From a bacterium (lineage in GTDB: Bacteria > Patescibacteriota > Minisyncoccia > Phycocordibacterales > SBAW01), in the NCBI GenBank assembly GCA_021813335.1, contig JAKALC010000050.1:1-5432 (forward strand): a DNA stretch of 5,432 bases, in the 5' to 3' direction. Shown in pieces: positions 1 through 4,290 of this stretch; within the stretch, counting starts at the first letter, position 1, and each line of letters begins with the position of its first letter. Below the pieces are notes generated by a model. That model had not been told where the DNA came from. It searched no databases and saw nothing but the letters and a program-made list of their open reading frames with translations. The position numbers and the translations under genes are program-made.

Positions 1-1
1 C

Positions 2-217
2 CCGCACCGCATCTCCATCGAAGGCCCGGCGCGTCTGAAGGCCGCCGAGGTCATCTGCCCGCCCGCACTGCGGCCCGCGACCATCATCCTCGTCGCGATG
101 CTGGGCGCTTCCGGCCGCTCGACGCTCCGCAACGTCTACAGCATCAACCGCGGCTACGAAGACCTCATCGCGCGGCTCCGGAAGCTCGGCGCCGCCATAG
201 AAGCGAGCGGCGGCTGA
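2..217 (+). CDS. murA: MurA C-terminal fragment (UDP-N-acetylglucosamine 1-carboxyvinyltransferase)
   Basis: This is the last 71 codons of a gene that begins before the window; the stop is TGA at 215-217. The reading frame gives a fragment with the C-terminal pattern of MurA: an EGP..LKAAEV stretch, a hydrophobic ALRPATIILVAML segment (equivalent to the DLRAG...A region) and a closing NRGYEDLIARLRKLGAAIE, which matches the conserved (D/N)RGYE.L...L..LGA.IE end of the family. MurA transfers enolpyruvate from PEP to UDP-GlcNAc, the first committed step of peptidoglycan precursor synthesis, in the cytoplasm. The catalytic Cys loop lies upstream and cannot be seen. The related EPSP synthase (AroA) shares the fold, but the RGYE-type ending favours MurA. 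The next gene starts 16 bases downstream and has its own promoter-like element. Confidence 0.88.
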   Translation, partial: PHRISIEGPARLKAAEVICPPALRPATIILVAMLGASGRSTLRNVYSINRGYEDLIARLRKLGAAIEASGG

Positions 218-220
218 CGC

Positions 221-226
221 TATACT
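221..226 (+). promoter_or_regulatory. TATACT -10 box of the 97-aa gene
   Basis: TATACT lies exactly 7 bases before the ATG at 234. A transcript starting the usual 6-8 bases after a -10 box would begin at or next to the start codon, so a leaderless mRNA is inferred. No good -35 hexamer is visible. The intervening bases are GGGGGCG, so a G-rich Shine-Dalgarno cannot be excluded for this gene alone. Confidence 0.55.
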
Positions 227-233
227 GGGGGCG

Positions 234-527
234 ATGAAGCCCATCCGCGACATCCTTCCCGATTTCGAAAAGAAGGCCGCGGCGGCGCCGAAGGGGCGGA
301 AGCGCAAGACGGAGCGCGGCGAGCTGATGCGCTTCTTCCTCCGCCACCTAAATTATTCGCGCAAGCACGACGGCCTTGCGCCGATGACGATGGCGCACCT
401 CGGCACCGTGCTGGAGAAGATACCCACCGCCGACCTCTATTATCTGAAAAGCGTCTGCAGCCAAGCGAAGAACTTCAGCAAAAAATTCTGGTGGGAAATC
501 GATCCGAAGAAGCACCCGCCGCGCTAG
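234..527 (+). CDS. Small hypothetical protein (97 aa), basic
   Basis: An intact 97-codon gene from ATG 234 to TAG 525-527. I do not recognise a named family. The N-terminus (residues 1-30) is charged and rich in Lys, Arg and Ala. The rest reads like a small helical domain: ERGELMRFFLRHLN at about 27-40, then MTMAHLGTVLEKIPTADLYYLKSVCSQAKN, and a closing FSKKFWWEIDPKK with a double Trp. There is no signal peptide and no membrane segment. The basic N-terminus and helical body would suit a small nucleic-acid-associated or adaptor protein, but this is only inference. The start is supported by the TATACT box 7 bases upstream and by the residues beginning right at ATG. The stop codon abuts that of the convergent dehydrogenase gene. 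The impression that similar short proteins ending in FWWE occur in Parcubacteria is from memory and unchecked. Confidence 0.75.
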   Translation: MKPIRDILPDFEKKAAAAPKGRKRKTERGELMRFFLRHLNYSRKHDGLAPMTMAHLGTVLEKIPTADLYYLKSVCSQAKNFSKKFWWEIDPKKHPPR

Positions 528-541
528 CTACCACGGTAGCT
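526..541. terminator. Hairpin at the convergent gene junction (weak terminator candidate)
   Basis: AGCTACC-AC-GGTAGCT is an inverted repeat of 7 bp around 2 bases; as RNA, a 6-bp stem with a tetraloop is likely. It spans the meeting point of the stop codons of the 97-aa gene (525-527) and the SDR gene (528-530). The plus-strand side is followed by the pyrimidine-rich CCTCCTTCTT, but there is no clean T-run on either side, so a terminator role is only plausible. Confidence 0.35.
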
Positions 542-1202
542 CCTCCTTCTTGAAATAGAATCCTCCCGTCTCCGGGCGCGCTATAATTGTCTCGTAGATG
601 CCTTCTGCCGCCTCTTCGGGCGTCAAGTCTGCTTCCTCGCCGCCCATATCCGTCTTGACCCAACCGGGATGGACCGAGAAGACGGTGATGCCCGTACCGC
701 CGAGCCGGAGCGCGAGGGAGCGCATGTACATGTTGAGTGCGGCTTTCGATATCTTGTATGCCGGATAGTGGAGCGGATGGTGCGATAGCGAACGGTTGAC
801 GAGCGTGAGCGAGCCCGCCGTCGAAGAGGTCATGACGATGATTCCCTGCGCGCTCATGAGCGGCAGGATCGCTTCGGTGAACGCGGCGGTTCCGACGAGA
901 TTCACCTCGAGCGTCGCGCGCAGCTTCTCGGGGATGAGCGTCGTCTCCTCTTCGTCGAGGAGCACGCCGGCGTTATTGATGAGGATGTCCACGGGGATAT
1001 GCGTTCCCGCGACCTTGGATGCGCATGCCGCGATGCTCTCCGACGAACGCAGGTCGAGCGGGAATACTTCCAAGTTCTCATGCGCATAGTCCACGGTTCC
1101 GCTCGTCGAGGTGGCGAAGACACGGTATCCCTCGCGGAGGAATTTCTGCACCTCGGCTTTTCCGATGCCCCGTGTCGCGCCGGTGACGAGGACGGTCTGC
1201 AT
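528..1202 (-). CDS. Short-chain dehydrogenase/reductase (SDR) family oxidoreductase
   Basis: A complete 224-residue classical SDR: a soluble Rossmann-fold NAD(P)-dependent oxidoreductase. The cofactor-binding TGATRGIG motif is at residues 7-14, NNAG at 76-79, the conserved Asn in EVNLVG at 101, the catalytic Ser in MTSS at 126-127, and the YxxxK pair at Tyr149/Lys153. HPGWVKTDM at 178-186 is the usual PG segment after the active site. All catalytic residues are present, so the enzyme should be active, but the substrate cannot be told from sequence. At 224 residues it is slightly shorter than the typical ~250. The start is supported by a TATACT box 7 bases upstream of the ATG. It is transcribed alone, convergent with the 97-aa gene and touching it at the stop codons. 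Base composition is less GC-rich than in def/fmt. Confidence 0.92.
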   Translation of the reverse strand: MQTVLVTGATRGIGKAEVQKFLREGYRVFATSTSGTVDYAHENLEVFPLDLRSSESIAACASKVAGTHIPVDILINNAGVLLDEEETTLIPEKLRATLEVNLVGTAAFTEAILPLMSAQGIIVMTSSTAGSLTLVNRSLSHHPLHYPAYKISKAALNMYMRSLALRLGGTGITVFSVHPGWVKTDMGGEEADLTPEEAAEGIYETIIARPETGGFYFKKEELPW

Positions 1203-1209
1203 TGCGGCA

Positions 1210-1215
1210 AGTATA
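1210..1215 (-). promoter_or_regulatory. TATACT -10 box of the SDR gene
   Basis: AGTATA on the plus strand reads TATACT on the minus strand and ends 7 bases (TGCCGCA) before the SDR start codon at 1202. There is no Shine-Dalgarno sequence between box and ATG. The spacing implies transcription starting at or next to the ATG. Confidence 0.55.
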
Positions 1216-1251
1216 CCGCGATAGGCAGCGGAGCAAAGTCGTGATACCGAG

Positions 1252-1540
1252 ATGGAAAAAGAGCAGGCGAAATACGGATTTAGATTCCACAGCGGCTATT
1301 ACGATGACGTCTACGGGCAACACGCCGCGGAGTACCGTGTCATGCTGCAACCGTGGCATGGAGAAGAGAGATGGGACTCGGGTCATCGGTTTCCAAACGG
1401 GCCAGCCAGCCCGCGTTCGGATCGACTGGAATCGGTGCTACGGCAGCAACGAAGGAATGCTCGAGCCGCTCGTAGCTCTTTGCCAAGAGCTCGGCCTGCG
1501 CGAATACGTCCCCCGGGAATACGAAGCAAAAGTTGCATGA
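1252..1540 (+). pseudogene. Possible frameshifted small ORF (about 96 aa if repaired)
   Basis: Two abutting plus-strand frames look like halves of one protein. The first starts at ATG 1252 and reads MEKEQAKYGFRFHSGYYDDV..., protein-like through MLQPWHGEE. It then decays into Pro/Arg/Ser-rich shadow sequence. The next frame becomes protein-like from DGTRVIGFQTGQPARVRIDW through EGMLEPLVALCQELGLREY to the TGA at 1538-1540. Skipping one base in the repeat GAGAAGAGAG (1361-1370) joins them. Third codon positions are GC-rich in both halves, as expected for a gene here. No family is recognised. There is no TATACT box at the usual distance; only GTGATACC lies nearby. The minus-strand candidate 1340-1584 overlaps it, and both cannot easily be real. 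The shift could be a true mutation or a sequencing error. Confidence 0.35.
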
Positions 1541-1584
1541 CCGGCACACGACGAGCTCGGACTCTCGACCCGCGGAAGGATCCA
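1340..1584 (-). CDS. Alternative small ORF with a CxxC motif (81 aa), uncertain
   Basis: The minus-strand frame gives an 81-residue protein beginning MDPSAGRESELVVCRSCNFC and ending SLLHATVAA, with a Cys cluster (C14, C17, C20) followed by FVFPGDVFAQAELLAKSYERLEHS. The Cys spacing could be half of a zinc ribbon, but no second CxxC pair follows. The start was chosen at the first ATG outside the def gene. AAAGGA lies 13-18 bases upstream, a distant Shine-Dalgarno candidate, and TATAAA lies about 25 bases upstream. It competes with the plus-strand frameshifted frame 1252-1540. Third positions are GC-rich in both, which is unhelpful for deciding between them. I give it no function. Confidence 0.3.
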
Positions 1585-1613
1585 TGATCTGCCCGTGGGT
1601 CCTTTTGTTTTTA

Positions 1614-1642
1614 TAGACGTTTGTATTTCTGCTGGTTATACT
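1614..1642 (+). promoter_or_regulatory. Promoter of def-fmt (-35 TAGACG, -10 TATACT)
   Basis: TATACT at 1637-1642 ends 7 bases before the def ATG at 1650. TAGACG at 1614-1619 matches 4 of 6 bases of the TTGACA consensus at a 17-base spacing. The region is AT-rich against a very GC-rich background. The bases before the ATG (CGGCCAC) contain no Shine-Dalgarno, so a leaderless transcript is inferred. Confidence 0.6.
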
Positions 1643-1649
1643 CGGCCAC

Positions 1650-2171
1650 ATGCGGAAAATCGTGCAGGACGGCGCGCCGGTGCTGCGCGAAGCGGCGAAG
1701 CCCGTGCCGGAAGAGCTCTTCGGCTCGGCGAAACTCGCGCGCCTCGTAAGGGATATGGCGGCGGCGCTCGACGCGCAGCCGGAGGGCGTCGCGCTCGCGG
1801 CGCCGCAGGTCGGCGTCTCCTGGCGCCTCTTCATCGTGCGGACGGACCGCACGCTCCCGCCGCTCGCCGCTGGCGAAACGGCGCCGCCCGCGGAAATCGA
1901 GGTCTACGCGAATCCCGAGATCGTAAAGACGTCGAGGAAGCGCGTGCGCGCCGACGAAGGATGCCTGTCCGTCCGCGGCGTCTACGGCACGACGAACCGC
2001 CATGAACGGGTAACCGTCCGCGCGCGGCGCGCCGACGGCATCCGCTTCACGCGCGGCGCCGGCGGCCTCCTCGCGCAGATCTTCGAGCACGAGCTCGATC
2101 ACTTGAACGGCGTCCTTTTCACCGACCACGCCGAAAACCTCCTCGCCATCACCCATGCGGCAAGCGCATAA
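1650..2171 (+). CDS. def: Peptide deformylase
   Basis: This 173-residue cytoplasmic metalloenzyme removes the formyl group from the N-terminal Met of new proteins. All three family motifs are present: GVALAAPQVG at 46-55 (motif 1, with Gln53), EGCLS at 103-107 (Cys105 is a metal ligand) and HELDH at 147-151 (metal ligands His147 and His151, catalytic Glu148). Length is normal for the family. Motif 1 has VA where GIGLAAPQ or GVGLAAPQ is usual, a mild change. The ATG at 1650 is supported by the normal N-terminal MRKIVQDGAPVLREAAKPV and by the TATACT box 7 bases upstream. The last 17 bases overlap the start of fmt, so the two are almost surely cotranscribed and may be translationally coupled. 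Together they complete the formylation/deformylation cycle. Confidence 0.96.
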   Translation: MRKIVQDGAPVLREAAKPVPEELFGSAKLARLVRDMAAALDAQPEGVALAAPQVGVSWRLFIVRTDRTLPPLAAGETAPPAEIEVYANPEIVKTSRKRVRADEGCLSVRGVYGTTNRHERVTVRARRADGIRFTRGAGGLLAQIFEHELDHLNGVLFTDHAENLLAITHAASA

Positions 2172-2994
2172 CTTCGCCTACTTCGGCACGCCCGGCGCCG
2201 CGCGCGACACGCTCGCGGCGCTCCTGGCGCGGGGCTTTACGCCCGCGCTCGTCGTGACCCGCCCGGACGCTCCGCAGGGGCGCGGCCTCGCGCGCGCGCC
2301 TTCGCCCGTGAAAGCGCTCGCCGAAGAGCGCGGCATCCCCGTCCTCGCGCCGGAGCGGCTCGACGGCGAGGCCGTCGCCGCGATCCGCGCGTACGGCTGC
2401 GCGTATGCCGTCGTCGTCGCCTACGGGAAGATCTTCCCCGACGCGCTCATCGGCGCCTTCCCGCAGGGGGTCGTGAACGTCCACTACTCCCTCCTCCCCC
2501 GCCACCGCGGCGCAACGCCCGTCGAGTCGGCGCTCCTCGCGGGCGACGCGGCGACGGGCGTGACGATCCAGAAAATGGTTCCCGAGCTCGACGCGGGCGG
2601 CATCCTCGCGCGGAAAGAGACGCCGATAGAGAGCACGGAAACCGCACGGGAATTGCGCGCGCGCCTCGTCGCGCTCGGCGCCGAGCTTCTGGCCGAAACC
2701 CTTCCCGCGTTCGCACGGGGCGGGCTCGCGCCCGCGGCGCAGGACGCCTCTCGCGCCACGCACGCCGGCAAGCTCAAAAAACAAGACGGGCTCCTCTCGC
2801 TCGACGCTCCCGCCGAGGAGAACTGGCGCAAATACCGCGCCTATGCCGATACCATCGGCACGCACTTCTTCGCGGACGGCAGGCGCGTGAAAATAACGGC
2901 GGCGTCCTTCGCGGGCGGGCGGTTCGTCATCGAGCGCGTCATTCCCGAGGGCAAGCGCGAAATGGCCTATGCCGACTTCGCGCGCGGGCGCTAG
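2155..2994 (+). CDS. fmt: Methionyl-tRNA formyltransferase
   Basis: This 279-residue protein transfers a formyl group from 10-formyl-THF to Met-tRNA(fMet), giving the initiator tRNA. FGTP at 10-13 is the usual first strand and loop. The catalytic site is intact: Asn108 and His110 in VNVHYSLLP, then RHRGATPVESALLAGD, GVTIQKM and Asp146 in PELDAGGI. After residue ~200, ATHAGKLKKQDGLLSLD leads into the short C-terminal tRNA-contacting domain (WRKYRAY at 224-230, FFADGRRVKI at 238-247). It is shorter than the ~315 residues of the E. coli enzyme, with the reduction mainly in the C-terminal domain. The start overlaps the end of def by 17 bases and has no Shine-Dalgarno. The TAG stop (2992-2994) shares three bases with the stop of the convergent hpf gene. 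Confidence 0.95.
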   Translation: MRQAHNFAYFGTPGAARDTLAALLARGFTPALVVTRPDAPQGRGLARAPSPVKALAEERGIPVLAPERLDGEAVAAIRAYGCAYAVVVAYGKIFPDALIGAFPQGVVNVHYSLLPRHRGATPVESALLAGDAATGVTIQKMVPELDAGGILARKETPIESTETARELRARLVALGAELLAETLPAFARGGLAPAAQDASRATHAGKLKKQDGLLSLDAPAEENWRKYRAYADTIGTHFFADGRRVKITAASFAGGRFVIERVIPEGKREMAYADFARGR

Positions 2995-3000
2995 CGCCCG
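2985..3000. terminator. Perfect 16-base palindrome holding both stop codons (possible two-way terminator)
   Basis: CGGGCGCTAGCGCCCG is a perfect palindrome. As RNA from either strand it folds to a 6-bp GC-only stem with a CUAG loop. The loop supplies the TAG stop of fmt on the plus strand and the TAG stop of hpf on the minus strand. There is no T-run on either side, so termination would be of a non-standard kind, or the hairpin may instead protect 3' ends. Confidence 0.4.
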
Positions 3001-3353
3001 AAGCGCAGCATCCGCTTCAAGGCCGCCCCGCCCCGCTTCATAAGCCCGCGCTCCTTCCCCCGCGCGCGGCGTATCTCGCGGGCCAAGTCGTCGCGCACGC
3101 GGTCGACGGCGCCCTCCAGGGTCGCGCTCGTCGCCTCGGCGCGGAAAAGCTTCCCGTCGAGGGAAAGGTTCCCTTCGGCGCGGTAGCGCGCGCCGGCGCG
3201 CTCCACGGCGATTGATTCCTCTATCTCGCATTCGAGCGCCGCGGGAACTTTCGAGTGCGCCGTGAGCTTCTCAAGAGCGGAAAACTTCCCTTCGATAAGC
3301 TCGCGCATCGCGTCGGTAAGCTCTTGGTGCGTCGTTTTGATGGTGATGTTCAT
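2991..3353 (-). CDS. hpf: Ribosome hibernation promoting factor (HPF/RaiA, short form)
   Basis: This 120-residue protein has the S30AE/HPF layout: a first strand MNITIKTTHQELTDAMRELI (1-20), helix 1 with KFSALEKLTAHS, a strand AALECEIEES, a strand RAEGNLSLDGKLFRAEATSA, and a second helix GAVDRVRDDLAREIRRARGKER. A basic tail follows (LMKRGGAALKRMLRFGR). Proteins of this family bind the small ribosomal subunit near the decoding centre and silence ribosomes in slow growth. It is the short form, without the C-terminal dimerisation domain of long HPF. It is probably the third gene of an operon: the DUF167 gene ends 10 bases upstream. There is no Shine-Dalgarno before the ATG. Its stop overlaps that of fmt. 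Confidence 0.85.
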   Translation of the reverse strand: MNITIKTTHQELTDAMRELIEGKFSALEKLTAHSKVPAALECEIEESIAVERAGARYRAEGNLSLDGKLFRAEATSATLEGAVDRVRDDLAREIRRARGKERGLMKRGGAALKRMLRFGR

Positions 3354-3363
3354 ACGGGCGGCA

Positions 3364-3600
3364 TTAGCTCGTAATGCTTATCATTTTAGAACGGGAACGG
3401 TGTCCTGTCAGGATGCGCACCTTGCCGAGCGGCGCGCCGAAGCGCGCAGCGACGATCTCGCGGACGCGCTCGTTCGCCCTGTTCCCCTCCGCCGGCTCCC
3501 TCACGGCTATGGCGAGCGTCCCGCCTTCCCCGCCTTTGGCGGGATGGACTTCCACCCGTTCGCGCCGGGCGCCGGGCGTGACGAAAACTTTTAAAAACAT
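3364..3600 (-). CDS. DUF167 (YggU-like) family protein
   Basis: This small 78-residue protein matches the DUF167/YggU pattern: LKVFVTPGARRERVEV (3-18), LAIAVREPAEGNRANERVRE (29-48) with the family hallmark 'pA..G.AN', then AARFGAPLGKVRILTGHRSRSKMISI (51-76), carrying the typical V.I..G..SR.K.v.I ending. The family is widespread and structurally known, but its biochemical role is unknown. It lies between the glutaredoxin-like gene (stop 3 bases upstream of this ATG) and hpf (start 10 bases downstream), all on the minus strand, so it should be cotranscribed with both. There is no Shine-Dalgarno before its start; translation may depend on coupling to the preceding gene. Confidence 0.88.
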   Translation of the reverse strand: MFLKVFVTPGARRERVEVHPAKGGEGGTLAIAVREPAEGNRANERVREIVAARFGAPLGKVRILTGHRSRSKMISITS

Positions 3601-3603
3601 TTG

Positions 3604-3843
3604 CTACCGCTTCGGATACTGCGCCCGCAAATAGGCGTCGATATCCGCCGATTCGTACATTTCCACGCCGCGCTCGCTGTCGACCAGGTACGGAACCTGT
3701 CTCTTGCCGCCGCGCGCCACGAGCTCGGCCGCCACCGCATCGTCCGCGATGTTCTTCTGGTCAAAGTCGATGCCGAGCTCCTGCCCTGTCGCGAGCACGC
3801 GCGCGCAGAACGGACATCCGGTTTTTACGTAGAGGGTAAGCAT
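3604..3843 (-). CDS. Glutaredoxin-like thiol-disulfide oxidoreductase
   Basis: This 79-residue cytoplasmic protein has a thioredoxin fold of glutaredoxin/NrdH size. The redox motif CPFC is at residues 10-13 directly after the first strand (LTLYVKTG). The conserved cis-Pro segment is QVPYLVD (about 49-55), and MYESADIDAYL near the end is the usual C-terminal helix with its E/SxxI pattern. Both active-site Cys are present, so dithiol chemistry is possible. CPFC rather than CPYC and the small size are common among bacterial glutaredoxin-like proteins; the electron donor is unknown. It is the first gene of a probable operon with DUF167 and hpf, and a TATACT box lies 8 bases before its ATG. NrdH is an alternative name, but no ribonucleotide reductase genes are in view. 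Confidence 0.9.
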   Translation of the reverse strand: MLTLYVKTGCPFCARVLATGQELGIDFDQKNIADDAVAAELVARGGKRQVPYLVDSERGVEMYESADIDAYLRAQYPKR

Positions 3844-3851
3844 ATGCGGCC

Positions 3852-3857
3852 AGTATA
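3852..3857 (-). promoter_or_regulatory. TATACT -10 box of the glutaredoxin-DUF167-hpf operon
   Basis: AGTATA on the plus strand is TATACT on the minus strand, 8 bases (GGCCGCAT) before the ATG at 3843. No Shine-Dalgarno intervenes. The -35 region would fall inside the 3' end of the HNH gene, where only a poor CTGAAA-like match is seen. Confidence 0.55.
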
Positions 3858-3864
3858 GCGCGAA

Positions 3865-4218
3865 TTACTCACTTCTTTTCAGTTTGGATATTCCTGCCTC
3901 GATTTCAGAGTGACAATTCTTGCAAACCAGAACACACTTCTCGGCTTCTCTGACCAAAGAATCCCACGAATACGACAATCCTTTGACGCTCAACGCGAAT
4001 TTCTTATCCACCGAATTCCTATGATGAAAATCAAGAGCGCCCACGTACTTCTTATATCCGCACAGTGAACATTCGCCGCCGAACATCCCGACTAACTTTT
4101 CTTTCTTGCGGCGACGATTTTGTATGACGGCTGCTGAAGCGCACTTACCGCAGCGATACCATCCTTCAGTTCTAGGGAAAAATTTCGTCAGCCCGTGAAT
4201 CTTGCAGATCCTTTGCAT
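3865..4218 (-). CDS. Free-standing HNH endonuclease with N-terminal zinc finger
   Basis: This 117-residue protein has an N-terminal zinc-binding element (C5-x2-H8, C23-x2-C26: ICKIHG...YRCGKC), then a basic linker QNRRRKKEKLV. An HNH core follows: C50-x2-C53 (GGECSLCGY), the catalytic pair His65-His66 in ALDFHH, and C99-x2-C102-H103 with Glu105 (LVCKNCHSE). All metal ligands and the catalytic His are present, so a metal-dependent DNA nuclease is expected. The frame stays open upstream into the tRNA gene, but the start chosen is Met at 4218: it begins just before the finger and has TATACT 6 bases upstream. Earlier starts would include non-protein-like residues. The gene is clearly poorer in GC than its neighbours, which suggests transfer. 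It is divergent from the intron-bearing tRNA-Asn gene, 72 bp away, and resembles small phage and homing-type HNH proteins. Confidence 0.88.
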   Translation of the reverse strand: MQRICKIHGLTKFFPRTEGWYRCGKCASAAVIQNRRRKKEKLVGMFGGECSLCGYKKYVGALDFHHRNSVDKKFALSVKGLSYSWDSLVREAEKCVLVCKNCHSEIEAGISKLKRSE

Positions 4219-4224
4219 ATAAGC

Positions 4225-4230
4225 AGTATA
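4225..4230 (-). promoter_or_regulatory. TATACT -10 box of the HNH gene
   Basis: AGTATA on the plus strand reads TATACT on the minus strand and ends 6 bases before the HNH start codon. No Shine-Dalgarno is present, so a leaderless or nearly leaderless mRNA is inferred. Its upstream part overlaps an inverted repeat (4229-4243). Confidence 0.5.
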
Positions 4231-4243
4231 ACACCAGGTGTTA
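4229..4243. repeat. Inverted repeat TAACACC-A-GGTGTTA (operator candidate)
   Basis: A perfect 7-bp inverted repeat around one base. It overlaps the first two bases of the HNH -10 box and lies just upstream of the tRNA -35 region, in the 72-bp divergent intergenic space. Position and symmetry suit a dimeric repressor site, but the binding protein is unknown. Confidence 0.4.
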
Positions 4244-4246
4244 ATA

Positions 4247-4274
4247 TTGTTTTCCGGGGCATTCTGTGTATAAT
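4247..4274 (+). promoter_or_regulatory. Promoter of tRNA-Asn (-35 TTGTTT, -10 TATAAT)
   Basis: A perfect TATAAT at 4269-4274 is preceded by TTGTTT (4247-4252; TTG conserved) with a 16-base spacer. The expected transcript start, about 4281, gives a short leader of roughly 10 bases before the tRNA at 4291. Confidence 0.7.
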
Positions 4275-4290
4275 TTTCCTGTTCGTGTAT

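Larger units (their letters stand above)
1203..1649. other. 447-base stretch with no confident gene
   Basis: This interval lies between two divergent, well-supported genes (SDR to the left, def to the right). It holds their two promoter boxes at its ends and the two mutually exclusive weak coding candidates described separately. No tRNA, terminator with a T-run or direct repeat was seen. A short AT-rich patch (about 1603-1640) precedes def and probably carries its promoter. Confidence 0.5.

Noticed and set aside
1611..2156. A 181-codon minus-strand open frame antisense to def
   Set aside because: It is an Arg/Ala/Glu-rich shadow of the peptide deformylase gene, which has all catalytic motifs.
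2149..3231. A 360-codon open frame on the minus strand
   Set aside because: It lies antisense to fmt and through hpf. Its translation is low-complexity, rich in Arg, Glu, Gly and Ala, as expected from a GC-rich shadow frame. fmt and hpf have full family motifs.
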